Virus record (IMG/VR): IMGVR_UViG_3300013094_000019
Coordinates: 1 to 64,000 of that record
Strand: one strand, 5' to 3'
Length of the DNA: 64,000 nucleotides
From: a virus
The position numbers were made by a program, and so were the translations under genes. Below, piece after piece: positions 1 through 6,963 of the stretch; position 1 is the first letter of the stretch; each line of letters begins with the position of its first letter. The notes below the pieces were generated by a model. It made no database searches and was not told the origin of the DNA. It saw nothing but the letters and a program-made list of their open reading frames with translations.

Positions 1-1
1 T

Positions 2-346
2 CATCATCAGCCCGTTACTGGTGTCGCTTACATTGGCATCATCGCCGCACAAAAACTTATTGGTTTGTCTAAGTACACTCGTATTGCTCAGTGGTGTGCT
101 CGTCGCGGCACTCTCCAGGAAGAATTGTGTAACGATATTGCTAGGGAAATCCAAAAGGCTACAGGAGCCGCAGACTTAGGTGTATACATTCAAGCCACAC
201 ATGGGTGCTGTGAGAATCGTGGTATTATGGCCAAGAGTAGTTTAACCCAGACTACAGTATTGAAAGGTGCATTCAAAGACGACCACGGTACAAAGAAAGA
301 ATTCTTTGACAATATTAAAATGCAACAGGAATATGCTTCTAAATGA
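2..346 (+). CDS. folE: GTP cyclohydrolase I, C-terminal part (cut by window edge)
   Basis: The frame is open from the first base, so this is the 3' part of a gene that begins outside the window. The translation starts HHQPVTGVAYIG and continues LIGLSKYTRIAQWCARR, the core of GTP cyclohydrolase I. It later has THGCCENRGI, matching the family H-x-C...RG segment that holds a zinc-binding Cys, then TQTTVLKGAF. The family converts GTP to dihydroneopterin triphosphate. In phages it usually feeds the 7-deazaguanine (preQ0) pathway that modifies DNA guanine. A queE gene about 800 bases downstream supports that role, but the QueD and QueC partners are not in this window. An internal TTG at 65 is not a likely start because homology extends upstream of it. 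Confidence 0.93.
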   Translation, partial: HHQPVTGVAYIGIIAAQKLIGLSKYTRIAQWCARRGTLQEELCNDIAREIQKATGAADLGVYIQATHGCCENRGIMAKSSLTQTTVLKGAFKDDHGTKKEFFDNIKMQQEYASK

Positions 347-576
347 TAAATGCCAAAGACCTGACAGATCAATTAATTGATCGTGCAAAAAACATGCAAA
401 AATTTATTATAGAAAGATATATGGATGTTCCGCCGTTCTTTAATGGTAGTCTTCCATTTGATATACAACATACTGCTGGCGGCCCTTATCGCATATTTGT
501 TTATGCTCTTACAGAAAAAGAAGCCAATCAAAAAGTTGATGCTTGGTTAGATACACAGGTAGATCCAGAAATTTAA
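343..576 (+). CDS. small hypothetical protein (77 aa)
   Basis: This 77-residue soluble protein has no signal peptide or membrane segment. It overlaps the folE stop by ATGA, so it is probably translationally coupled to folE. The middle contains a PPFFNGSLPFDIQ segment and the end is acidic. I do not recognise the family. The tight coupling suggests it is a real member of the same operon. Confidence 0.75.
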   Translation: MINAKDLTDQLIDRAKNMQKFIIERYMDVPPFFNGSLPFDIQHTAGGPYRIFVYALTEKEANQKVDAWLDTQVDPEI

Positions 577-585
577 GGAATAATA

Positions 586-813
586 ATGGAAGATAACAAA
601 TTAGAAGAATTATATGAAGAGTACCTCAGTCTAACGGCAAAACTTGTTAGCAAAGGAGTACCTCCATTAGGTATCGCAGGAGTAATGATGGCACAGGCAA
701 TGAGTATGTATAAGACAGCACTTAGTCCTAATGAATACGACATGATGATTGACAGTATTTCAGATAGCAGAGATCAAGTTAAAAGATTTGATTCAGGAAG
801 TATGTTACAATGA
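586..813 (+). CDS. small hypothetical protein (75 aa)
   Basis: A mostly helical 75-residue protein, with an acidic N-terminus (MEDNKLEELYEEY) and a hydrophobic, Met-rich middle (GIAGVMMAQAMSMY). AAGGAATAAT precedes the ATG as a ribosome site. Its end overlaps the next gene by ATGA. Function is unknown. The hydrophobic stretch is short and interrupted, so I do not call a membrane segment. Confidence 0.75.
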   Translation: MEDNKLEELYEEYLSLTAKLVSKGVPPLGIAGVMMAQAMSMYKTALSPNEYDMMIDSISDSRDQVKRFDSGSMLQ

Positions 814-1154
814 ACCCACAAATACCAGCTGAAGGCATTTTAATAAAAAAAGATTACGGTGATGCTAAAATCTATGAGATTGTGTGCGAGTGCGGCGATT
901 GCAACCATTCACATACAGTATGGGTAGAGGCAGAAGATATTGGAGTCAATGTTACTATCTATACTCAACAAAAAACCAAATGGTGGAAACTTAACCGCTG
1001 GCAAAAGATTTGGACACTATTAACCAAAGGTTACATCGAAGTAGAATCCAATCTTATTATGGGCAAGCAACAAGCGTTCAATTATGCTCACACATTATTA
1101 AGTGCTATAGAAGATGTAGAACAATTCAAGAAGGAAAAAAATGAGCAAGATTAA
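810..1154 (+). CDS. hypothetical protein with CxC...C cysteine cluster (114 aa)
   Basis: This 114-residue protein has an N-terminal beta-rich part containing CECGDCNHSH, a possible metal-binding cluster (Cys-x-Cys-x2-Cys with His nearby). A Trp-rich basic stretch (KWWKLNRWQKIW) and a helical C-terminus follow. The start overlaps the preceding stop by ATGA, and the end runs 14 bases into queE in another frame. The family is not recognised. The cysteine cluster suggests a small zinc-binding fold, which is inference only. Confidence 0.75.
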   Translation: MNPQIPAEGILIKKDYGDAKIYEIVCECGDCNHSHTVWVEAEDIGVNVTIYTQQKTKWWKLNRWQKIWTLLTKGYIEVESNLIMGKQQAFNYAHTLLSAIEDVEQFKKEKNEQD

Positions 1155-1983
1155 AGTAGCAGAATTATTTTATAGTATACAAGGTGAAGGTAGGTACATG
1201 GGTGTACCCAGTGTTTTTTTGCGTACCTTCGGTTGTAATTTTAAATGTGCTGGATTCGGCATGCCCCGCGGTGAACTAAGCACAGAAGCAAACGACATTG
1301 CAGAGGTCGTACATTTATATAATAAGTATGAAGAACTCCCATTGGTATCTACTGGTTGCGATAGTTATGCTAGCTGGCATCCTGATTTCAAGGATCTTAG
1401 TCCAATGCTTACTACAGATGCTATAGCAGATCGTATTATGGCAATACTACCACAGCCATATTGGCAATCAGAACATCTTGTAATAACAGGTGGCGAACCT
1501 TTATTAGGCTGGCAACGAGCTTATCCAGATTTGTTAGATAATCTACAGATGTCTAATCTTAAAGAAATTACATTTGAAACAAATGGTACTCAAAGATTAA
1601 CTGATGAATTCAAAAAATATTTGTTTAATTGGAAAAACAAACAACGAGAAATTACATTTAGTGTCAGTGCTAAATTACCAGGTAGTGGTGAATCGTGGGA
1701 CGAGGCTATACAACCTAATATTGTTTGTGAATATGAATGGTTTGGTACTACTTATTTAAAATTTGTAGTAGCTACTGAACAAGATATCGCAGATGCAGAA
1801 TGTGCTGTAGGTGCATATCGTGCTGCTGGCTTTAGCGGTGATGTCTACTTAATGCCAGTTGGAGGCGTTGAAAGTGTATACAATTTAAATGCTAAAAATG
1901 TCGCACTGGCAGCTATGAAGCGTGGATGGCGTTATAGTGATCGTTTACAGGTCCCGCTTTTTAAGAATGAATGGGGAACCTAA
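1141..1983 (+). CDS. queE: 7-carboxy-7-deazaguanine synthase, radical SAM
   Basis: QueE enzymes are radical-SAM proteins that convert 6-carboxytetrahydropterin to 7-carboxy-7-deazaguanine, the step before preQ0. The N-terminus FYSIQGEGRYMGVPSVFLRTFGC is diagnostic, and TGGEPLL is the SAM-binding GGE motif. At 280 residues it is longer than typical bacterial QueE (roughly 220-245). The cluster Cys pattern is unusual: C32 and C36 are present, but the residue that should be the third Cys (39) is Phe. The next Cys is C73 in STGCDSY, after an insertion. The gene overlaps its upstream neighbour by 14 bases, with AAGGA as ribosome site. With folE it points to guanine modification of phage DNA or a related use of preQ0. 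Confidence 0.9.
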   Translation: MSKIKVAELFYSIQGEGRYMGVPSVFLRTFGCNFKCAGFGMPRGELSTEANDIAEVVHLYNKYEELPLVSTGCDSYASWHPDFKDLSPMLTTDAIADRIMAILPQPYWQSEHLVITGGEPLLGWQRAYPDLLDNLQMSNLKEITFETNGTQRLTDEFKKYLFNWKNKQREITFSVSAKLPGSGESWDEAIQPNIVCEYEWFGTTYLKFVVATEQDIADAECAVGAYRAAGFSGDVYLMPVGGVESVYNLNAKNVALAAMKRGWRYSDRLQVPLFKNEWGT

Positions 1984-2414
1984 TGAAACAATTTATTAAG
2001 AAATTATTTGGTATTGATAAACTCGAAGCTCAGAAAGAACAGGCATTAGCCTCGGCAGAGCTAGCTATGAATACAGCCAAACAAGCAGAAGAGGCTGCTG
2101 AATTGGCCAAGATGACACCAAAGCAACGAGCTAATAAAAGAAAAGAACCTTGGGTAGCCGTATTAGATACTCATATCAATAAGGAAAATATTCGCAATGG
2201 ATTCTTTGAATTAGATTGGAATGAATACTTCATACAAGAATTAATCAAAGCAGGTTATGGTTTTGAAGCAGATCCAGAAGAACAGATTGTTGATCGTTGG
2301 TTCAGAGACTTAGCTCGAAACATGCTGACTGAAGAAGGTCAAGATGCTAGCAGGATAGCTGCAGGATATATTAATGTTAATCGCATTAGTGCTAATCAAT
2401 CAGAAATATCGTGA
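1983..2414 (+). CDS. hypothetical protein with N-terminal coiled coil (143 aa)
   Basis: The best start is the ATG at 1983, which overlaps the queE stop as TAATG with GGGGAA just upstream; an in-frame ATG at 1971 would add four residues. After a short basic leader (MKQFIKKLFGIDK), residues about 15-50 are Ala/Glu/Lys-rich and likely coiled coil. A globular part follows with KEPWVAVLDTHINKENIRNGFFELDWNEYF and DRWFRDLARNML. I believe similar proteins occur in T4-like marine phages, but no function is known to me. Confidence 0.8.
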   Translation: MKQFIKKLFGIDKLEAQKEQALASAELAMNTAKQAEEAAELAKMTPKQRANKRKEPWVAVLDTHINKENIRNGFFELDWNEYFIQELIKAGYGFEADPEEQIVDRWFRDLARNMLTEEGQDASRIAAGYINVNRISANQSEIS

Positions 2415-2989
2415 GAATAATTGACAACAACGAGTACATCGATTTGTACGATTTTAGTTCTCTTATCAAAGAAGAGGATAATCAATCCCTAATGACTATC
2501 AGTAAGAGTATTATTGATAGCGGAAACTATTTTCAAAATAGTCCAAAATTTCAAACCAAAGAAAATTTATTTGCTAGGCCAGAACCAGTATTTCTAAAAA
2601 TGCGTCAAAGTTTCATCTATTCTTGTTTTATGTTTTTAGGTAAAGAAGTAAGGATTAAAAATATAATGAGTTGGGTGTTTATGACCAGCGCCAAGGATGC
2701 AGAAGATAGAAATAACATGTGGCATAATCATCACATTAGTGATAACGATGGAACTACAGATACAGTTAGTGGTCTTTGGTATATACATATTCCCAAGGAT
2801 GTATCAAATCCAGATTTAACAGGAACTGAATTTGCACTTAATTGGCCTGACAAAGAAGATACAGTTTTTATGAAGCCAAAAAACTTTACTTGGGCAGTCT
2901 ATCCTAGTAAACTATGGCATAGGCCCGGTATTACTGATTCAGATTCTTATCGGTTTGTTTTTGCAGCAGACATGGAATATTATAAATGA
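2411..2989 (+). CDS. 2OG-Fe(II) oxygenase-like protein
   Basis: This 192-residue protein has the layout of a small double-stranded beta-helix dioxygenase. WHNHHISD (H105/H107 and a nearby acidic residue) fits the first metal-ligand motif. SGLWYIHIP fits the following core strands. YPSKLWHRPG supplies a distal His at 170, and R181 in SDSYRFVFAAD fits the 2-oxoglutarate-binding Arg. Such genes are common in T4-like aquatic phages; substrates are mostly unknown and may be protein side chains or modified bases. The acidic ligand is not perfectly placed for HxD, so activity is uncertain. The start overlaps the previous stop by ATGA-type coupling. Confidence 0.7.
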   Translation: MRIIDNNEYIDLYDFSSLIKEEDNQSLMTISKSIIDSGNYFQNSPKFQTKENLFARPEPVFLKMRQSFIYSCFMFLGKEVRIKNIMSWVFMTSAKDAEDRNNMWHNHHISDNDGTTDTVSGLWYIHIPKDVSNPDLTGTEFALNWPDKEDTVFMKPKNFTWAVYPSKLWHRPGITDSDSYRFVFAADMEYYK

Positions 2990-3978
2990 CATATATTTTA
3001 GTCGACACAGCTAACACATTTTTCCGTGCTCGGCATGTAGTTCAAGGTTCAAGTGACATTAAACTTGGTATGGCTTTTCATATTACTTTTAATAGTATTA
3101 AAAAGGCATGGCAAGACTTTGGTGGGACTCATGTAGTATTCTGCCTTGAAGGTCGAAGCTGGCGTAAGGATTATTATAAACCTTACAAGGCTAATAGGCA
3201 AGAAGCTCGAGATGCACTTACAGAAAAGCAACAAGAAGAAGATCGTTTATTCTGGGAAGCCTTTGATGAATTCAAATCTTTTGTTACAGAAAAGACTAAT
3301 GCTACAGTAATGCGACATGAAAACTTAGAAGCTGATGATTTAATTGCAGGCTGGGTGCAAGCACATCCAGACTCAAAGCATGTTATTATTTCAACAGATG
3401 GCGATTTTGCACAACTTATCGGCCCTAATGTAAGCCAATATAACGGTGTAGGCGATTTACACATTACACATGAAGGAATCTTTGATGCGAAAGGTAAACC
3501 AGTTAAAGACAAAAAGACGGGAGAGCCTAAGCCTGCACAAGACCCAGAATGGATGCTGTTCGAAAAATGTATGCGAGGCGACACATCAGATAATGTATTT
3601 TCAGCTTATCCGGGAGTACGCACAAAAGGGTCAAAGAATAAAGTTGGTCTCATGGAGGCGTTTTCCGATCGTAAGGCTAAAGGATATAATTGGAACAATT
3701 TGATGCTGCAACGCTGGGTCGACCATAACGGAGTCGAACATCGTGTATTAGAAGATTATCAGCGTAATGTACAGTTATGTGATCTTACTGCACAACCAGA
3801 AGAGATTAAAGAAAAAATTCGAGAAACAATTAAAACTAACGCAGTACCAAAAGATGTTAGTCAAGTTGGTATCCGCATGCTAAAATTCTGCAACGCATGG
3901 GATATGAAAAAAATTGCTGAAAATATTCAGCAATATGCAGAACCATTTCAAGCAAAATATCAAGGAGATTTAAAATGA
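2986..3978 (+). CDS. rnh: T4 RNase H-like 5' nuclease (FEN family)
   Basis: The 330-residue product carries the acidic clusters of 5'-3' nucleases: VDTANTFFRA at the N-terminus, EADDLIAGW, STDGDFAQL and MRGDTSDNV. These correspond to the metal-binding motifs of T4 RNase H, which removes RNA primers and adjoining DNA from lagging-strand fragments. RSWRKDYYKPYKANR matches the T4 arch region (WRRDFAYYYKKNR). It lies in the plus-strand metabolic block and overlaps the previous stop by four bases. The downstream gene also overlaps it. Confidence 0.92.
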   Translation: MTYILVDTANTFFRARHVVQGSSDIKLGMAFHITFNSIKKAWQDFGGTHVVFCLEGRSWRKDYYKPYKANRQEARDALTEKQQEEDRLFWEAFDEFKSFVTEKTNATVMRHENLEADDLIAGWVQAHPDSKHVIISTDGDFAQLIGPNVSQYNGVGDLHITHEGIFDAKGKPVKDKKTGEPKPAQDPEWMLFEKCMRGDTSDNVFSAYPGVRTKGSKNKVGLMEAFSDRKAKGYNWNNLMLQRWVDHNGVEHRVLEDYQRNVQLCDLTAQPEEIKEKIRETIKTNAVPKDVSQVGIRMLKFCNAWDMKKIAENIQQYAEPFQAKYQGDLK

Positions 3979-4169
3979 GTGCTATTACAGATAAATTAGT
4001 TAAGACAAATGAGAGTTTTACAATCAATCGTTACGACAACGGTTTTATGATCGAAGTTGGTGGTCGTGATGATAATGATGATTGGAAAACCGCAAAAGTT
4101 ATTGTAAGTACCGAAGAAGAATTAATTGAAACTATTCAAGAAGCATTAGCATTGCCTATGGCAGACTAA
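3975..4169 (+). CDS. small hypothetical protein (64 aa)
   Basis: An acidic 64-residue protein (MSAITDKLVKTNESFTINRY...), with alternating beta-like strands followed by a helical EEELIETIQEALALP end. It overlaps the rnh stop by ATGA, and AGGAG lies shortly upstream. The compact beta-beta-alpha pattern is like many small T4-like phage proteins. Function is unknown. Confidence 0.75.
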   Translation: MSAITDKLVKTNESFTINRYDNGFMIEVGGRDDNDDWKTAKVIVSTEEELIETIQEALALPMAD

Positions 4170-4170
4170 T

Positions 4171-4302
4171 ATGGATTTTATTACAATATTTGTTGTAATT
4201 ATAGCCGCCTTTTATATTGTAAACAAATATTCAAAAGGCGGTTGTTCGGGCAACTGTAAACAAGGCAGATTACCCTGTAACTGCAAGGAAAAAATTAAAT
4301 GA
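4171..4302 (+). CDS. 43-residue membrane microprotein with Cys-rich tail
   Basis: A short frame starts at the ATG two bases after the previous stop and ends by ATGA overlap with the next gene, so it fills the gap exactly. The product has one hydrophobic segment (FITIFVVIIAAFYIV, residues about 3-17). A charged Cys-rich tail follows: GGCSGNC, KQGRLP and CNCK, with cysteines at 25, 29, 36 and 38. Small phage proteins ending in a C-x-G-x-C-x-QGR-x-C-x-C pattern are known to me as a recurring but uncharacterised type. The tail could bind metal. Its position and coupling argue that it is translated. Confidence 0.75.
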   Translation: MDFITIFVVIIAAFYIVNKYSKGGCSGNCKQGRLPCNCKEKIK

Positions 4303-4778
4303 CAGAGATACACGCAAAACCAATCGTAGATGGTAAATTTTGGATTGTCGAACAAGACGGTGAAAAAGTTGCTACCCTACATAAAAAAGAAAACAATAAA
4401 TTTTTACTAAGTGGTAAAAACGGTGAAGTCATGTTCAATCGTAAAGATGAACTAACTAAACATTTTGGTGCTGGATTCTTTTTGTCAGGTACCAAAGTTA
4501 AGGTTACTCCTGTTGAAGAGCATGAATGTCACGGTTATCCAACTAGTTGCCATCCATATAATGCTATGTATGATGTTAGACGAAAATTACCTTTGTTTAC
4601 AAAAAGTGCCCAAAGTAAAAGTCTATATTGTGCAGGATATTATGCAGTAAAGTTTAACAAAGGTTGGGTCAAAGGTTTTTGTCCTAAGTTAATAACTATT
4701 GAAAGAAACCCCTATCAAGGGCCGTTTAAAAGTAAATTAGAAATGAAGGCGTTGATGCAAGATGCAAAATCAGATTAA
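4299..4778 (+). CDS. hypothetical protein (159 aa)
   Basis: This 159-residue protein has a beta-rich N-terminal half (DGKFWIVEQDGEKVATL...). The second half contains ECHGYPTSCHPYNAMYDVRRKLPLFTKSAQSKSLYCAGYYAVKF. The HGYPTSxHPYNAMYDV stretch reads like a conserved motif of T4-like marine phage proteins of unknown role. It overlaps the microprotein upstream by ATGA and the next gene by 17 bases. I cannot assign a function. Confidence 0.8.
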   Translation: MTEIHAKPIVDGKFWIVEQDGEKVATLHKKENNKFLLSGKNGEVMFNRKDELTKHFGAGFFLSGTKVKVTPVEEHECHGYPTSCHPYNAMYDVRRKLPLFTKSAQSKSLYCAGYYAVKFNKGWVKGFCPKLITIERNPYQGPFKSKLEMKALMQDAKSD

Positions 4779-5010
4779 TACAACTCCTATAACCTTGTTC
4801 ACACAGCAAGTTCGATCAGCAGAACTAAGTGGAACTAAAACTATCAGTATGGATATTGCCAAAGCTAGATTGTTAGTTTTAGCACTTACTGAGCTATTAG
4901 ATAAGGTAAATCAAGATTATGAGGGGTTATATCATGCACTTAAAAACTCTACAGAATCCGGAACTGTTAGTGTAAGCATGGATGGCGGAGGCTTTGGTAC
5001 AAGCGAATGA
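4762..5010 (+). CDS. small hypothetical protein (82 aa)
   Basis: A predicted helical 82-residue protein; residues about 28-65 (DIAKARLLVLALTELLDKVNQDYEGLYHALKN) look like a single long amphipathic helix, and the end is Gly/Ser-rich. It overlaps the upstream gene in another frame. Family and role are unknown. Confidence 0.7.
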   Translation: MQNQINTTPITLFTQQVRSAELSGTKTISMDIAKARLLVLALTELLDKVNQDYEGLYHALKNSTESGTVSVSMDGGGFGTSE

Positions 5011-5011
5011 T

Positions 5012-5019
5012 GATAAATA
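5012..5019 (+). promoter_or_regulatory. possible late promoter GATAAATA
   Basis: GATAAATA matches the TATAAATA late-promoter core at seven of eight bases. A start about ten bases downstream would give a short leader before the ATG at 5045. It lies inside the end of the upstream open frame, so it could be chance in AT-rich DNA. Confidence 0.35.
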
Positions 5020-5044
5020 TATGCGTATATATCAGGTACGCATT

Positions 5045-5329
5045 ATGTCAAGACCAAAGCCAAAAGTACTACTAGAGAATATTAATAAAAAGAATTATAA
5101 AGCTGAGCAAGTTTTAGAAGCCGAAGCCATTTGGGCTGTTTTTTATAAAGGACAGCCATTCAATCTAAAATCATTTAATAGTCTCACCAGCTACCCTGGC
5201 CCTAAATACAAAAAAGTTAGTTTTTCAAATCCAGGTCATGCCATAAATCTAGCTAAAAAGTTAAATTTGACATTTGGCTGTGAAGATTTTCAAGTAGTGG
5301 TGCTGACCTCCGGCGCCCTACTAAAATGA
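5045..5329 (+). CDS. hypothetical protein (94 aa)
   Basis: The product begins MSRPKPKVLLENINKKNYKA and continues EQVLEAEAIWAVFYKGQPFNLKSFN, ending with a GHAINLAKKLNL segment. The open frame extends upstream to an ATG at 4982 and another at 5021. I choose 5045 because MSRPKP looks like a natural start and because the longer versions overlap the preceding gene. A late-promoter-like GATAAATA precedes this start. The protein resembles small conserved proteins of T4-like phages. No function is known to me. Confidence 0.72.
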   Translation: MSRPKPKVLLENINKKNYKAEQVLEAEAIWAVFYKGQPFNLKSFNSLTSYPGPKYKKVSFSNPGHAINLAKKLNLTFGCEDFQVVVLTSGALLK

Positions 5330-5733
5330 TACAAAAAGACACTTATACCAAAATTTTTCTGCAACAATGGGGCAAAAGTTTTGATGAAGCCAACATGAAA
5401 CTATATGGGCACAAATGGTGGCAATCAAACCGATCAAATAAACAAACAAATTTTAGATTGAGTTTAGAAGGTTTTGAGTTTTTAACTACAGAACTCGAAT
5501 TGACTTGTTATGAAATTCCATTTACCGAGCCAATAGATTTAAGTCCCCAAACTATTATCTTTTTGGAAAGATATATAGATTGTCCATATTTTTTAACCAA
5601 CCAAAGTATAAGTGTATTTTCAGAACGCAAAAGTTTTGAACTAATGTTGTTTAGTGACGATATAAGGAAATTTGGACTTATAAAAGCCATAAACGAACGA
5701 CAAAAAGAACAGAATTCCATTGACAAAGACTAA
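5326..5733 (+). CDS. hypothetical protein (135 aa)
   Basis: A 135-residue protein starting by ATGA overlap with its neighbour. It is rich in aromatic residues (KWWQSNRSN, GFEFLTTELEL, YIDCPYFL) and ends with a helical charged tail. There are no membrane segments. The family is not recognised. The perfect sigma70 promoter for the next gene begins within its last codons. Confidence 0.75.
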   Translation: MIQKDTYTKIFLQQWGKSFDEANMKLYGHKWWQSNRSNKQTNFRLSLEGFEFLTTELELTCYEIPFTEPIDLSPQTIIFLERYIDCPYFLTNQSISVFSERKSFELMLFSDDIRKFGLIKAINERQKEQNSIDKD

Positions 5734-5748
5734 ATTCCTCTGTATAAT
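5720..5748 (+). promoter_or_regulatory. perfect sigma70 promoter before the MoxR ATPase gene
   Basis: TTGACA at 5720-5725 and TATAAT at 5743-5748 are separated by exactly 17 bases. The -35 lies inside the end of the upstream gene. Transcription would begin near 5755, giving a leader of about 45 bases that contains an inverted repeat (TTGTAG 5754-5759 with CTACAA 5773-5778) and an AGAAAGG ribosome site before the ATG at 5799. Confidence 0.85.
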
Positions 5749-5798
5749 AACACTTGTAGCGTAAACAATTTTCTACAACAATCTCAGAAAGGTATAAC

Positions 5799-6887
5799 AT
5801 GAGCGAAGTTTACAGTCGTCTAGTAGGACCCACCGGCGCTAAAAAGAGCTTGCGTAAAGCATTTAAAAATCAGCGTCCAATCTTCCTTTGGGGTCCTCCA
5901 GGTATCGGTAAATCCGATATTATCAAACAACTCGGTACTGAGCTAGATGCTCATGTTATCGATGTGCGTTTGAGTCTTTGGGAACCTACAGATATCAAAG
6001 GTATTCCATATTTTGATTCCAACGATGGTACAATGCGTTGGGCGCCTCCTAGTGAATTGCCAAGCAAAGAACTAGCAGGACAGTATAAACAAGTAGTCTT
6101 ATTCTTAGATGAAATGAATAGTGCCGCACCTAGCGTACAGGCTGCCGCTTATCAATTGGTTTTGAATCGTCGTGTTGGTGCATACACTTTGCCCGATAAT
6201 GTGGTGATTGTTGCAGCTGGTAACCGAGAATCGGACAAGGGTGTTACATATCGTATGCCTGCTCCGTTGGCCAATCGTTTCGTCCACTTAGAGATGAATG
6301 TTGATTGGGATGACTGGTTTGATTGGGCTACTGAAAATAAGATCCACAAAGATGTTGTTGGTTTCTTAACTTTCAGCAAAAAAGACTTGTACGATTTTGA
6401 TCCAAAAAGTTCAAGCCGTGCATTTGCAACTCCTCGTTCTTGGTCATTTGTAAGCGAGTTGCTAGTCGACGATGACACAGATGTTGAAACAATGACTGAT
6501 CTTACATCGGGTGCAATCGGTGAAGGACTAGCTGTTAAATTTATGGCTCACCGTAAAATTGCTAGCAAGATGCCAGATCCACGCGATATTTTGAGTGGCA
6601 AAGTTAAAAAGATGGACTCAAAAGAGATTTCAGCTATGTATTCTTTGACTGTGTCTTTGTGCTATGAGCTTAAAGATGCTAACGAAAAGAATGCCAAAAA
6701 CTGGAATGATCAAGTCAACTGTTTCTTTGAATTTATGATGAATAACTTTGAAACAGAATTGGTTATTATGGGTACTAAATTGGCATTGTCTAGTTACAAA
6801 TTGCCATTGGATCCAGATGAGATCAAATGTTTTGATGACTTCCATGCTAAATTTGGCAAGTATATTGCAGCCGCAACTGAGAAATAA
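5799..6887 (+). CDS. MoxR-type AAA+ ATPase
   Basis: The 362-residue product has Walker A GPPGIGKS at 32-39, Walker B VVLFLDEMN with D104/E105, a sensor-like VAAGN, and PLANRFVHLEMN, which fits an arginine-finger region. LWEPTDIKGIP is typical of MoxR ATPases. These assemble as rings and usually act as chaperones with a von Willebrand A (VWA) partner, as in RavA-ViaA. The next gene encodes such a partner, so the two probably form one system. Its own perfect sigma70 promoter lies just upstream, suggesting early expression. The target in the infected cell is unknown. Confidence 0.9.
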   Translation: MSEVYSRLVGPTGAKKSLRKAFKNQRPIFLWGPPGIGKSDIIKQLGTELDAHVIDVRLSLWEPTDIKGIPYFDSNDGTMRWAPPSELPSKELAGQYKQVVLFLDEMNSAAPSVQAAAYQLVLNRRVGAYTLPDNVVIVAAGNRESDKGVTYRMPAPLANRFVHLEMNVDWDDWFDWATENKIHKDVVGFLTFSKKDLYDFDPKSSSRAFATPRSWSFVSELLVDDDTDVETMTDLTSGAIGEGLAVKFMAHRKIASKMPDPRDILSGKVKKMDSKEISAMYSLTVSLCYELKDANEKNAKNWNDQVNCFFEFMMNNFETELVIMGTKLALSSYKLPLDPDEIKCFDDFHAKFGKYIAAATEK

Positions 6888-6903
6888 TTTGGTTTAAGGC
6901 CAC

Positions 6904-6932
6904 TTGACAGGACCCGCGGGTCCTGTTATAAT
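6904..6932 (+). promoter_or_regulatory. perfect sigma70 promoter with a palindromic spacer
   Basis: TTGACA at 6904-6909 and TATAAT at 6927-6932 are separated by 17 bases. The spacer and the last three bases of the -35 form a perfect 20-bp palindrome (6907-6926). A start near 6939 leaves a leader of about 25 bases with AGGAG at 6954-6958 before the ATG at 6964. Confidence 0.88.
6907..6926. promoter_or_regulatory. operator-like perfect 20-bp palindrome
   Basis: ACAGGACCCGCGGGTCCTGT equals its own reverse complement. It lies between and partly on the promoter boxes and is far more GC-rich than its surroundings. Binding of a dimeric regulator here would block RNA polymerase. As RNA it could fold into an 8-bp hairpin, but no U-tract follows, so a terminator is less likely. 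Confidence 0.65.
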
Positions 6933-6963
6933 ATATACATAGAGAAACAATTCAGGAGCATAA

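Noticed and set aside
6907-6926. Palindrome as a terminator for the MoxR gene
   Set aside because: It is followed by TATAATATATAC rather than a T-tract and is exactly framed by -35 and -10 boxes, so an operator is the better reading.
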